Shown: positions 44,601-52,709 of the stretch, in pieces
Layout of the letters: each line of letters opens with the position of its first letter
Numbering within the stretch: position 1 is the stretch's first letter
From: Butyrivibrio sp.
Lineage (GTDB): Bacteria; Bacillota; Clostridia; Lachnospirales; Lachnospiraceae
Assembly: GCF_017940685.1 (NCBI RefSeq)
Contig: NZ_JAGAYD010000281.1
Coordinates: 1-64,000, forward strand
DNA: 64,000 bases
Reading direction: 5' to 3'
Notes under the pieces: model-generated
The model's input: the letters and a program-made list of their open reading frames with translations, nothing else
What the model was told of the DNA's origin: nothing
Database searches by the model: none
Translations under genes and position numbers: made by a program

Positions 44601-46334
44601 AATATTGTGGTATCAATCGACAAAACCGCACCAACTGGTGTTATCAACCTTTCAAGTTACAGCAGCGATTCATTCACCACCAAGGACGCTGTTAAGGCCT
44701 ATACTAATGGATCACAGAAGGCAACTATTTCTGCATCAGATGCTCTGTCAGGAATTGATTACATTCACTACTATGTATCAGACACCTTCTATTCATCACC
44801 ATCTGATGTAAAGGCTGCTATTTCAGAAAAGAGCGGAGCGTGGAGAACTTACTCTTCATCCTCACAGCCGGCACTTGTAAAAGATAAGAACAATTACATT
44901 TACGCAAAGCTTGTAGATAAGGCGGGCAATGAGACCATCATCTCCCTTGGCAATATCCTTTACGACACTGTAGCTCCTAAGATGACTACAGCCAAGGTTA
45001 CTCCATCATCGAGTGACTCATCCAAGACCATGATCGGCCTTGCAGGAACAGATAAGCTTAGTGGAATCAACAGATTTAAGTATGTCTTTAAAGAAAAAGA
45101 AGAAGGTAAGAAGTACGACACTCCAGGCAAAGACTGGATGTTTGACAATGGTGAGGTAGTAAAGACATCAGAAGAGAAGGACGGAACTTCTGTTGCAAGT
45201 ACATCAATAGATGCTCTCGATTCTGAAAAGACATATCTTTTCTACTTCATAGCTGTTGACAGAGCTGGAAACATAAGTGATGTCATGACCCAGGAAGTTA
45301 AAGGTGAAGCTGCCTCATCCAATAAGAACAGCGGATCAGGTGCATCAGGCGGCAGCAGCGCTGGTGCAAATGGCCTTACTCCTGCACCTAATGGAATTGC
45401 AGGTGGCGGATCAGGTTCAGGCAGCAAACAGGGCGGTAGCTCTGGAGCATCATCAGGCGCAGGCTCATCTAAGTCTTCAAAGAGCAGCAAGAGCTCCCAG
45501 AGTGCTCTTGGTGACAAGGACAGAGAGATCAACAGGAATCCTTACATTGCTGAAGCAACTGGCAATGTAAAGATTGGAATAAATGAGACCAGTGGCTGGA
45601 ACAAGATTGCCAGCGAAGTTAATAAAGCAGATAAAGGCGCAGTCGTTGAAGTTGAGATGGCAGGTCTTTCAAATGTATCCAATGAGCTCTTCACCTCCAT
45701 GAACAACAGAGACGTGCAGGTTAAACTCCGCATGGCTGAAGATGTTGAGTGGGAGATCAAGGGCGAAGAGGTTCCAGATGCCAGAAGTGACATTGACATG
45801 GGAGTAAGACTGGGCAGCAGGAATATTCCTGAGCAGATCATTGCAGATGTAGCTGGAACCAATCCTCATGTGGAGTTTTCTATTAACCATAATGGAGATT
45901 TTGGATTTGTTGCGACTATAGCAGTGCCTGTAGGTGAGTCTAACAAGGGCATGTACACAACTCTTTACCACTACGACGAGGCAAAGAAAGAACTTGAAGT
46001 AGCAGGCGATGGAAGAGTAGATGACAGAGGATATGCTAAGTTCCCTCTTACTCACGCTTCAGATTACACAGTTGTAATAACTCCTGAGAGGATACTTACA
46101 GCAGCAGAAACTGATGCACAGACCAATACACTTGTGGGAGCAGAAGCAGAAAGTCAGAGCAGCCAGTATCTTGATGGGGCAAGACTTCGTCTTACAGATC
46201 TCTTCAGGATCAAGGGCAGCATGAGGATCTGGCTATTCTTCATAGCTCTCTTAAGTGCAACAATATGCATGGTAATTCTGTATCTGCCAGCACTTCAGTC
46301 ACGTAACCAAAACGACCAAGGAGACTTATTCTGA
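41673..46334 (+). CDS. Large secreted Cys-motif surface protein with C-terminal membrane anchor
   Basis: 1553 residues. Signal peptide (about 1-43; KKVFIGMLVLCLVSTATGIG). Residues about 45-250 contain at least five CxxC motifs with His and Thr spacing (CVNCGKEIEAEHSF, CTVCGYN, CSECEDTKTEAHN, CALCDYSE), as in repeat modules of Lachnospiraceae surface proteins. A long central part is built of beta-sandwich-like units (LYNGTEQKDWYSDNVTITANGYK type). Ig-like domains at about 980-1200 (SDALSGIDYIHYYVSD, TDKLSGINRFKYVF) precede a Gly/Ser-rich linker. A C-terminal membrane helix (about 1514-1537) ends the protein. Start ATG 41673 follows AGGGGA (41661-41666); ATG 41658 lies before that site. Probably an adhesin or displayed receptor. 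Confidence 0.8.
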   Translation: MKLRKQFSNLKKGAKKVFIGMLVLCLVSTATGIGSIFAYADECENHYADSYNCYDEHTHIGTCVNCGKEIEAEHSFNSEGKCTVCGYNPGPQNDTDDDNDDGDDGSGDDGSSYGEWQKNDATTHIRYNDAGESETQDHQFTDWVSNGNGVMARVCTVCGYMEEQEDTTGGDTHTHTYTYTDNGDGTHTAVCSECEDTKTEAHNLGNWTSDGRGNHTRTCALCDYSEVEPCSFDENGICTVCGANQADMIIASSKKVMKFSARNMFRGLGATANGGLDESDYEGLYTYSQFYSTAPSVNTGLVYDGSEQELFTIGQLKDSSDLTGMGVTYTNFIPLEAVPERKQTNAETYVYEHTINYKYTDPDDGSEKNGYATGKFTVTIDAADFDNSVTFTPNADSVEYVTLSESAPFFKLTTLSGVSLVMDVDYVCSFSSPVGNTPEIGTSDVVLTFSPFPGSENFTSSNGVTKTIKFGEVGYTFNNSAPPSTGTYDSNGAITVKAPTGYKVSNSANGDFSDQFTYDVKGESTLDVYCKYESTGKIVHKSHSVKISRDLVFDDFITSEPEFNEENTYTGSAVTLASKLPVFNQNLINDPLNKITSFSYYFKEVTSGEEFINSSPTATDCGEYGYKLHIVFKENGADKDLEGSNTYTTRVLKSVSGSYMKFEPKYPDYQSLDPSRVPLLADAFDVYDGSTLLQRNHNYSVTITEPSTAPYETGSVLTYKFDGLNDGTSYYTGTTTKTLPVSRVNVLLNGSAQKSSYDDEVIFTADGYSICDTPDGHFNTEFPFSEPCTNYSLTLYFMNDDTSKIVKQDVTGLNIGPAAAIKLLYDGDEELKPFYYDSVRISAEGYTVSKTRNGTFSENYQLSYDASKNMEPVDDFDLYFKNKTTGLVTLKKVSGINLFESPTIEILYNGTEQKDWYSDNVTITANGYKIATETNRSLVNKYTAKYVMSGSGTVSEPLYFIPKDATTATSSNWKKFNIVVSIDKTAPTGVINLSSYSSDSFTTKDAVKAYTNGSQKATISASDALSGIDYIHYYVSDTFYSSPSDVKAAISEKSGAWRTYSSSSQPALVKDKNNYIYAKLVDKAGNETIISLGNILYDTVAPKMTTAKVTPSSSDSSKTMIGLAGTDKLSGINRFKYVFKEKEEGKKYDTPGKDWMFDNGEVVKTSEEKDGTSVASTSIDALDSEKTYLFYFIAVDRAGNISDVMTQEVKGEAASSNKNSGSGASGGSSAGANGLTPAPNGIAGGGSGSGSKQGGSSGASSGAGSSKSSKSSKSSQSALGDKDREINRNPYIAEATGNVKIGINETSGWNKIASEVNKADKGAVVEVEMAGLSNVSNELFTSMNNRDVQVKLRMAEDVEWEIKGEEVPDARSDIDMGVRLGSRNIPEQIIADVAGTNPHVEFSINHNGDFGFVATIAVPVGESNKGMYTTLYHYDEAKKELEVAGDGRVDDRGYAKFPLTHASDYTVVITPERILTAAETDAQTNTLVGAEAESQSSQYLDGARLRLTDLFRIKGSMRIWLFFIALLSATICMVILYLPALQSRNQNDQGDLF

Positions 46335-47206
46335 TGGCTTTTTTGGAAGAAATATCTCCTGCCAACATGCGCTCTTTTGAGCCCTTCATTCCGGAGGCCC
46401 TCAAGCAAAAAGCTTTTCTTGAGGATATGCACTTTTTCGGGATAAGCGAATCAGATGAAGCGGCAGGCTGTATCATTTATGTAGACAAAATAACCGTTGC
46501 GGAGATAAGGTACCTCTACATCGTACCTTATCTTCGTGGTACGGGTGCAATGGATCAGGCTCTCATGGAGTTTTTCTACAATCTCCGTGATGAGGGCTAT
46601 ACTCATGTGCGCGTAAATTACATACCTGAGGAATTTAGGAATTTTATCGCCATTTCAAAGCGGTTTGGGTTTGAGGAAACCAGACTTGACCTGGCTTATT
46701 TCAGGTTCAGGGCGGAGGATATCAAAAAGTGCAGGGCTACTTCTTTTTCTCCCAAGAATATCATGAGGCTCAAGTATTTGCCGGAGGATAAAAAGCAAAA
46801 GCTCTTTAAGATCATTGATAAGAACATGACATTCTACAACTATGATCTTTCTGCTGAAAGCGATATCCTGCCATACAGTATGGCCTATCTGGAAAACGAT
46901 GACCCCAAGGGAGCTCTGGTAGTAGAATCCCCAAGACTTACTCTGCTGCCAGCTACAGAGGAAAAGAACACCTTCCCTGATCCCAACGCTTTTGATCTGG
47001 TGCTTTTTTTTGTTGGAACAAAGACCCTTATGGCTCCGCTATATCTATTGAGCGGGCTGTGCAAGGTCATTCAGACAGAGCTAAACGACAATGTAGTTCT
47101 TACAGGTTATTTTCAGGAAGGCCATGTTACCAGGCTCATAGAAGGAACGCTTGGAATTAAGGGCTACCATGAAGTTTGTGCTACTTTGGATTTAATGCAG
47201 CTGTAA
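46334..47206 (+). CDS. GNAT-family acetyltransferase-like protein
   Basis: 290 residues. The first 140 residues are a GNAT fold: VAEIRYLYIVPYLRGTGAMDQALMEFFY holds the acetyl-CoA pyrophosphate-binding loop (RGTGA, short of the full Q/RxxGxG/A), and ISKRFGFEETRL the C-terminal strand. The remaining 150 residues may be a second, degenerate GNAT domain. Its ATG overlaps the stop of the surface protein (TGATG at 46332), so the two are translationally coupled. It could modify the surface or protease protein, serve as an immunity function, or be a cargo itself; no evidence decides. Confidence 0.75.
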   Translation: MAFLEEISPANMRSFEPFIPEALKQKAFLEDMHFFGISESDEAAGCIIYVDKITVAEIRYLYIVPYLRGTGAMDQALMEFFYNLRDEGYTHVRVNYIPEEFRNFIAISKRFGFEETRLDLAYFRFRAEDIKKCRATSFSPKNIMRLKYLPEDKKQKLFKIIDKNMTFYNYDLSAESDILPYSMAYLENDDPKGALVVESPRLTLLPATEEKNTFPDPNAFDLVLFFVGTKTLMAPLYLLSGLCKVIQTELNDNVVLTGYFQEGHVTRLIEGTLGIKGYHEVCATLDLMQL

Positions 47207-47219
47207 GGAGGTTTTCAAA

Positions 47220-50200
47220 TTGCCACCTGTAATACCAGAAGATGCAACGTTAGCGGTTCAAAAAGACAGACAGAAGGACATTTTTGTCAACCAGAGAAAT
47301 GAAGACTACCAGGCTAATCTGGATAGATTTACTAATGGTGAAGTTTCTTTTGATGAACACTTTATACGAACTCAGGCAAGAGGCCAGCAGGATTTTTACG
47401 GCGAGTATGAACGCAAGTGGAAACAAAAGCCTGATGGTTTTATTGTTGCGCCTCCAATTCAGGTTGAACCAGAGGAAATCAGGCTTAATAACACCAAGCT
47501 TTCTTATTGGGACAGAAAAGAGCGAAAAGCGTCTGTAAATGCCAGTTACGATGCCTGGAGCAGGAAGATGGCAGAGTCTTCTGCGTATGATCTTCGGCTG
47601 GAGGACACTCTTTCTGAAGAAGAAATAGCAAAAAAACAGGCTAAGCTATGGAAGAAGAATCCTGAAGCAGAACTTAAGCATGAGTATAAGTCTACGTCTT
47701 CAACCTTTGATCTTATGAAGAGCACAGCAAAACTTTCTGCCAAGGAGAACGCCAAGAAAACCCTTGTAAATGAGGCGATGGAAGGCAAGGAGGTAAATCC
47801 GCTTTTTAAGCAGTATATGAATCATTTTCTTGCTGTTGCACCTCAGCTGGTAGCGCTAGAGACCGAGGGACCCGGGCAGAATGTGCAGATCACTGAGGCG
47901 TCGAAGGAAGCATTTAAGGCCTTCATAGAAAGAGCTATGGAAAATCCTGTTGAGGTTTTAAAGGAGGCGGTATCAGATCATCTTTTCTCCTTCAGACAGA
48001 TCCAGGACAAGCTTCTTGATAAGAAGGCAATGGCGCAGAAATTCGATGAAGTCAAGGAACTGCGAGACAGATTTAAAGCTATCACAGATCTTTTTACCGA
48101 AAGAGATGATGAGATGGGAAAAGCTTTTAAAGAACTTAGTGAAAACCAGGAAGAAGCTCCCCATGACAATATCCTTTTTGCAAAAGCCCTGTATCAGAGA
48201 ATTGACGCTGATATGCGTTTTTGCCTTGAAAACAACAAGATGAAATTCCGCGATAATGGATCACTCGTTGACAGAAGGAAAACTAAAAATCTTCATATTG
48301 CTGTTGATGGAAAGCAGTCAGCCAGCCTCTTAAGGGCTGTAAAAGCAAACGCAACACAGGAGCAGCATGATGATGTTGAGAGATACTGGGATCAGAAGTG
48401 CAAAAAGCTCCTTATGGATGATAGTTCAAAAGAGACAAAGGCAGATAAGGACTTTGTTGATAACTATCAGATAGCAACTGCCGTTACTGCTATTAAGGAT
48501 CAAAAGAGAAGTAAGGTTAAAGGCAAAGAAAATACGGGACTCTTTGATGATCTGTGTGATAATGCGGATCAGATTGCCCTTGCTGTGGCACAGATAGACA
48601 AAGAACTTGCAAAATCAGAGAACATTTTTCAGCAAAAGGCAGCTGAGTTTAAGGCTCGACCTATGGCCAAGGCTCAGCTTGAAAAGTACCTGCAAAAGAG
48701 AAAAATCCAGCAGGTAAATCTTCTTGAGAGGGCAGCAGGAATAATCAATGCCCTTAACTACCTTGCCGGAGCTGAGCAGCTTAAGGCTAATGGCCGCCAG
48801 GTTCTTGATGAGAACAGGAAGGTAAAGAGCAAGGTTACTACAGTTACAAGGAATAATACGACTGATGAAGCCTTGGTAAATGAATTTGAACAGGTTGAAT
48901 TTATCAAAGAGGAGATGTTTGGAAGAAAAGAGATCATGGGGCAACTTTCCCAGAGTGCCTTGACTTTTAAGGACACTAAGAACATGCTCCTTGATAAGTT
49001 CAAAGACAAGGTTGACGGAAGGCTAAAGAATCTCCTTGAAAGAGGAAGTGCTGAGCTAAGGGTCAATTACATTACTATGCAAAAAACCAACCTGCTTGAG
49101 CTTGATTATGACAGAGTATGCCAGTTACTTGACCAAGTAACCACTGTTGAAGAGTATACTCAGGCTCTAAGATCTAACATCACAGCCAACAATCAAAATG
49201 CAGATAAACTGTACGCTAAGCTGAACAATAAAAACCTTGATCAGATGACTGATAAGGAGCTTGAGTATTTCATAAGGGATTATAAAAATCTTCAAAAATC
49301 TATTTATGCTGCTAACAAGATGAGGAAGATGAAGCCAGGTATAAGCAACTTTACGCTGGATGTACTCCTTAAGAATAACAGAACAGTGCAGGATGTGGAA
49401 AAAGATAAGAAAAATGACCTTATCACAAACTTCAAGTTCAAGATGATAAGCGATATGGTCAATAAGTACCGTTGGGAATATATTACAAATGAAGTACAAG
49501 CTGGAAGTTCTGATTCAGAACTGCTTAGTCCCGCTGAAAAAAGTAAGCTGGGTAAATTAAAGACTGAACAGTCAAGACTTTATTACATCAAGTCTCTTGC
49601 ATTACAGGCAGATAATCTGCACGGCAAACATTTTGGAGAGTTTGATGAAGCTCTTAATAATGATGAAGCTTTGGCAGAACTTCATTCTTCCAGGCATCAA
49701 GCTGCTGAGCAGCAAATGCAAGATGGGCTTCATGAAGAGGAATTCGATATCCAAGATGAGTTTAAAGAGTATACCAAGGAGGAGAGAAAGGCACGAAAGA
49801 ATAAGAAAAACACAGTTCTTGCAAATGATTTTGACGAGAAGACTGAAGAAGAACGTGTAAGGGATCGCGATTACGTACTGAGGAATAAGTATGTAAGGAA
49901 GTATGGCAGTGATATTCTTCCATACTTTGAGCAGAAAATGCGAGGAATGCCTAATTATAAGGATAACTGCCTTGGAAAGATCTCCAATGAAGTACAAAGG
50001 TTCATACTCTGCGAAAATTTTGGTAACTTTAAGACAGATGAGAAAGCTCTTGATGAGGTGCTGAAAGATTCTGCAAAGACAGAGGAAGAAAAGACATTTT
50101 TATCTATTTTTAAAGAAGCTTACAAGAACCTTAGTACAAGCGGCTATGTTGACAATATCATAAATGAGCTCGTTCCTAAAAAAGCTCTTAAAAACGCTGA

Positions 50201-51422
50201 TCTGGACAATATCAATCTGCCTGTGGAGCAGGATAATAAAGATTTCTTGTGGTTAGTAAATCATTTTAATGCAGTTAAGAATATGGATGACGTCAAGGAC
50301 TTAAAGAAATGGTGGGAGATCAGAAATGATTTCTTCAAGGGCGTATATGGACAAGGCTGCGATAAGACTGTTTACCACAAGGGAAAAGCTCTTTTAGATG
50401 CAATGGTGGAAATCTATGACAAGCAGCAGAGCCAGGCGAAGCTCAAGAAAAATGTCGATGGTATCAGCGGATATAAGCCTCAGGTAAAACAGGAGGAACA
50501 GGAAAAGACATTTAATCTTAAGGACAACGACAAGGACAATATCTATGAATTTGATCAGCATCAGAAGGGAAGTCATGGATGCTGGGCTGCATCTCATACC
50601 TATGTCGTAAATGCCTATATGAAAGTACATAACATTGAAGGAGAGAAGTTTACTCAGAGCACGTTCAAAAATGAAGAAAACTTTATACCTAATGAAACGG
50701 CCTTGAAGTATATGGACGACCACAGTGATCAGAATCCGGAATCCATGAGCTTTAATCAGGAAGGTCAAAATATACAGAACTTCCTTGCAAAGGACAAGAC
50801 AGGTAATCCTTACATTACTGCGGATACTGTCATCAATGCCCTTCCAAAAACAGCTGAGCATCACCTTTTATTTACCAATTTCTATTTAAATGTCCTGGAT
50901 GAAAAGAAAGAAGAGGTAAAGACCAAGCTCACTGATTACATCATGGACAAGATACAGGGGGAACTTCAAAGGACCAAGACTCCGATATCTCTTTTGAAAT
51001 CTGGGCACTATCTGTCAGTAGTAGGAGTAGACAGGAGCAAAAAGGAACTCATCACCATGGATTCATTGAAGACTGGTAAAAAGCTTGAAGAGCCCACTAT
51101 TGTTAAAATTTCCGATCTGATCGAGATAGACAAGTTTGAGCTTGTTTATCCTGAGAACCTTGAAGATGGAAACCTTAAGTACTTAAGCGATAAATTCGGG
51201 CTTAAAAAGGATCTATACGACAAGGATGGAAAGATGAACATGAATGATGAGGAAGTTAAAAAGGCTGAAAAGGACAGCCTTGAAAAACCTCAAAACATGC
51301 TTCATATAAGCGGAGTAGAGTTTGAAAGAAAGACCAGGGACTTCGATTTTGAGGAAAATTTCGTTTCAGAACAGATCTACATGCCTAAGGATCTCAAACT
51401 GAAAAAAGAAGAGACAAAGTAA
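47220..51422 (+). CDS. Giant protein with C-terminal papain-like protease domain, candidate CIS cargo
   Basis: 1400 residues with no signal peptide or membrane helix. TTG start with AAGGAGG (47205-47211) 8 nt before it. About 1090 residues are charged and helical with no recognised family. The C-terminal region shows a papain-type site: QKGSHGCWAAS places Gln1115 six residues before Cys1121, as Gln19/Cys25 in papain, with the usual Trp after Cys. SGHYLSVVGVD gives the catalytic His (1263), and LITMDS an Asp/Asn position (D1281). A predicted cysteine protease with a large scaffold, lacking secretion signals, next to a CIS AAA+ gene, fits an injected toxin. It is the last gene of the P3 module, before a strong terminator. 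Toxicity is inference. Confidence 0.75.
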   Translation: MPPVIPEDATLAVQKDRQKDIFVNQRNEDYQANLDRFTNGEVSFDEHFIRTQARGQQDFYGEYERKWKQKPDGFIVAPPIQVEPEEIRLNNTKLSYWDRKERKASVNASYDAWSRKMAESSAYDLRLEDTLSEEEIAKKQAKLWKKNPEAELKHEYKSTSSTFDLMKSTAKLSAKENAKKTLVNEAMEGKEVNPLFKQYMNHFLAVAPQLVALETEGPGQNVQITEASKEAFKAFIERAMENPVEVLKEAVSDHLFSFRQIQDKLLDKKAMAQKFDEVKELRDRFKAITDLFTERDDEMGKAFKELSENQEEAPHDNILFAKALYQRIDADMRFCLENNKMKFRDNGSLVDRRKTKNLHIAVDGKQSASLLRAVKANATQEQHDDVERYWDQKCKKLLMDDSSKETKADKDFVDNYQIATAVTAIKDQKRSKVKGKENTGLFDDLCDNADQIALAVAQIDKELAKSENIFQQKAAEFKARPMAKAQLEKYLQKRKIQQVNLLERAAGIINALNYLAGAEQLKANGRQVLDENRKVKSKVTTVTRNNTTDEALVNEFEQVEFIKEEMFGRKEIMGQLSQSALTFKDTKNMLLDKFKDKVDGRLKNLLERGSAELRVNYITMQKTNLLELDYDRVCQLLDQVTTVEEYTQALRSNITANNQNADKLYAKLNNKNLDQMTDKELEYFIRDYKNLQKSIYAANKMRKMKPGISNFTLDVLLKNNRTVQDVEKDKKNDLITNFKFKMISDMVNKYRWEYITNEVQAGSSDSELLSPAEKSKLGKLKTEQSRLYYIKSLALQADNLHGKHFGEFDEALNNDEALAELHSSRHQAAEQQMQDGLHEEEFDIQDEFKEYTKEERKARKNKKNTVLANDFDEKTEEERVRDRDYVLRNKYVRKYGSDILPYFEQKMRGMPNYKDNCLGKISNEVQRFILCENFGNFKTDEKALDEVLKDSAKTEEEKTFLSIFKEAYKNLSTSGYVDNIINELVPKKALKNADLDNINLPVEQDNKDFLWLVNHFNAVKNMDDVKDLKKWWEIRNDFFKGVYGQGCDKTVYHKGKALLDAMVEIYDKQQSQAKLKKNVDGISGYKPQVKQEEQEKTFNLKDNDKDNIYEFDQHQKGSHGCWAASHTYVVNAYMKVHNIEGEKFTQSTFKNEENFIPNETALKYMDDHSDQNPESMSFNQEGQNIQNFLAKDKTGNPYITADTVINALPKTAEHHLLFTNFYLNVLDEKKEEVKTKLTDYIMDKIQGELQRTKTPISLLKSGHYLSVVGVDRSKKELITMDSLKTGKKLEEPTIVKISDLIEIDKFELVYPENLEDGNLKYLSDKFGLKKDLYDKDGKMNMNDEEVKKAEKDSLEKPQNMLHISGVEFERKTRDFDFEENFVSEQIYMPKDLKLKKEETK

Positions 51423-51437
51423 ATTGTATAACTAAGT

Positions 51438-51485
51438 GCAAGGTGTTATAATATCCGCATGTTATAACACCTTGCAGATTTTTTT
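51438..51485 (+). terminator. Strong rho-independent terminator after the protease gene
   Basis: Perfect 14-bp stem GCAAGGTGTTATAA (51438-51451) / TTATAACACCTTGC (51462-51475), 10-nt loop, followed by A-G-A and a T-run to 51485. It separates the cargo module from pyrE. Confidence 0.92.
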
Positions 51486-51503
51486 GAGGAGGAATTTTAA
51501 GGT

Positions 51504-52184
51504 ATGGAGCGTTACAAGGAAGAGTTTATCGAGTTTATGGTGGACAGCAATGTCCTTAAGTTTGGGGAGTTCACACTTAAGAGCGGAAGGAAGTCCCCAT
51601 TTTTCATGAATGCGGGAGCCTATGTTACAGGTACTCAGCTTAAAAAGCTTGGAAGCTACTATGCAAGAGCTATCCACGACACTTTCGGTCTTGAGTTTGA
51701 TGTGCTTTTTGGACCTGCATACAAGGGCATTCCTCTTTCAGTAGTTACTTCAGTTGCAATAAGCGAGCTCTACGGAAGAGAGATCAGATACTGCTCTAAC
51801 AGAAAAGAGATAAAGGACCACGGCGACAAGGGAATCCTTCTTGGAAGTAAGCTCCGTGACGGAGACAGAGTTCTTATCATCGAGGATGTTACCACTTCCG
51901 GCAAGTCAATCGAAGAGACAGTGCCTATCATCCAGGAACAGGCTGACTGCGATATCGTTGGACTTATGGTTTCTTTGAACAGACAGGAAAAGGGCCAGAA
52001 TTCAGATATGAGCGCCCTTGATGAGATCAAGGAAAGATATGGTTTTTCAGCTCATTCGATCGTAACTATGGACGATGTTGTTTCATACCTTTATAACAGG
52101 CCAATTGATGGTGAAGTTCTTTTAACTCCAGACATCAAGAAGTCAATTGACGCTTACTACGCTGAGTACGGCGCCAAGGCATAA
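51504..52184 (+). CDS. pyrE: Orotate phosphoribosyltransferase
   Basis: 226 residues. Makes orotidine 5'-phosphate from orotate and PRPP in UMP synthesis. FMVDSNVLKFGEFTLKSGRKSPFFMNAG is the typical N-terminus. The PRPP loop is VLIIEDVTTSGKSIEE and the catalytic loop region is KEIKDHGDKG. AGGAGG stands before ATG 51504. It starts a new transcription unit after the terminator and is followed by two small membrane proteins. Core metabolism, not part of the CIS. Confidence 0.95.
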   Translation: MERYKEEFIEFMVDSNVLKFGEFTLKSGRKSPFFMNAGAYVTGTQLKKLGSYYARAIHDTFGLEFDVLFGPAYKGIPLSVVTSVAISELYGREIRYCSNRKEIKDHGDKGILLGSKLRDGDRVLIIEDVTTSGKSIEETVPIIQEQADCDIVGLMVSLNRQEKGQNSDMSALDEIKERYGFSAHSIVTMDDVVSYLYNRPIDGEVLLTPDIKKSIDAYYAEYGAKA

Positions 52185-52205
52185 TATATTTTGGAGGGGT
52201 TAATA

Positions 52206-52358
52206 ATGGAAGAGCGTACATACAAGGTTCTTGGCGGAACCGGTGCTTTAAACTTAACATTTGGAGTCATCTCTATTGTAGTTGGACTTACAGCAGGGAT
52301 ACTTCTTATCATCAGCGGAGCCAAGCTTCTTGGCAGCAGAAGGAACGTAATTATCTGA
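52206..52358 (+). CDS. Small membrane protein (50 aa)
   Basis: A clear ORF with ribosome site TTGGAGGGG before ATG 52206. The peptide is MEERTYKVLGGTGALNLTFG, then one strong membrane helix (ISIVVGLTAGILLIISGAKLL) and a basic tail GSRRNVII. It contains a GG near its start (VLGGTG) but no leader helix, so it is not counted among the GG peptides. Next gene starts 4 nt downstream. Function unknown. Confidence 0.7.
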   Translation: MEERTYKVLGGTGALNLTFGVISIVVGLTAGILLIISGAKLLGSRRNVII

Positions 52359-52362
52359 TTCT

Positions 52363-52707
52363 ATGAAAAAGATTCGCATCAAAAAGTTTGAACCGGTCAG
52401 AGACCGATATATGTTTACTGACAACAGACATCCTGAGAAGGGCGTAATGAGCGCCATCTTAGGATGCATATCAGTGACTGCACTTATAGCCGCTGTCGTT
52501 TTTACTTACAACGACGGCGGGCAGGCACAGCTTAGATACGCCGCAGCAGCTATGGTTGCGGCCATTTTTTCTGTTGCGGGACTTGTTCTTGGGATTATGT
52601 CCAGAATGGAGAAGGACATATTTAAGCTGTTCCCAAACCTTGGAATAGTGCTAAACTCACTTTCCATTGCATTTATCATATTTATTTTAGTGTTAGGACT
52701 TAGTTGA
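52363..52707 (+). CDS. Small multi-pass membrane protein (114 aa)
   Basis: A basic N-terminus (KKIRIKKFEPVRDRYMFTDNRHPEKG) precedes three membrane helices (about 30-50, 60-82, 92-113) with a short middle segment MSRMEKDIFK. It resembles small Lachnospiraceae membrane proteins of the DUF4190-like type, but I do not assign it. Its stop codon overlaps a TTG of the downstream gene by 4 nt. Probably co-transcribed with pyrE. Confidence 0.7.
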   Translation: MKKIRIKKFEPVRDRYMFTDNRHPEKGVMSAILGCISVTALIAAVVFTYNDGGQAQLRYAAAAMVAAIFSVAGLVLGIMSRMEKDIFKLFPNLGIVLNSLSIAFIIFILVLGLS

Positions 52708-52709
52708 TC

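Noticed and set aside
52206-52358. Small membrane protein as a sixth GG peptide
   Set aside because: GG lies at residues 10-11 with no leader helix before it, and a membrane helix follows.
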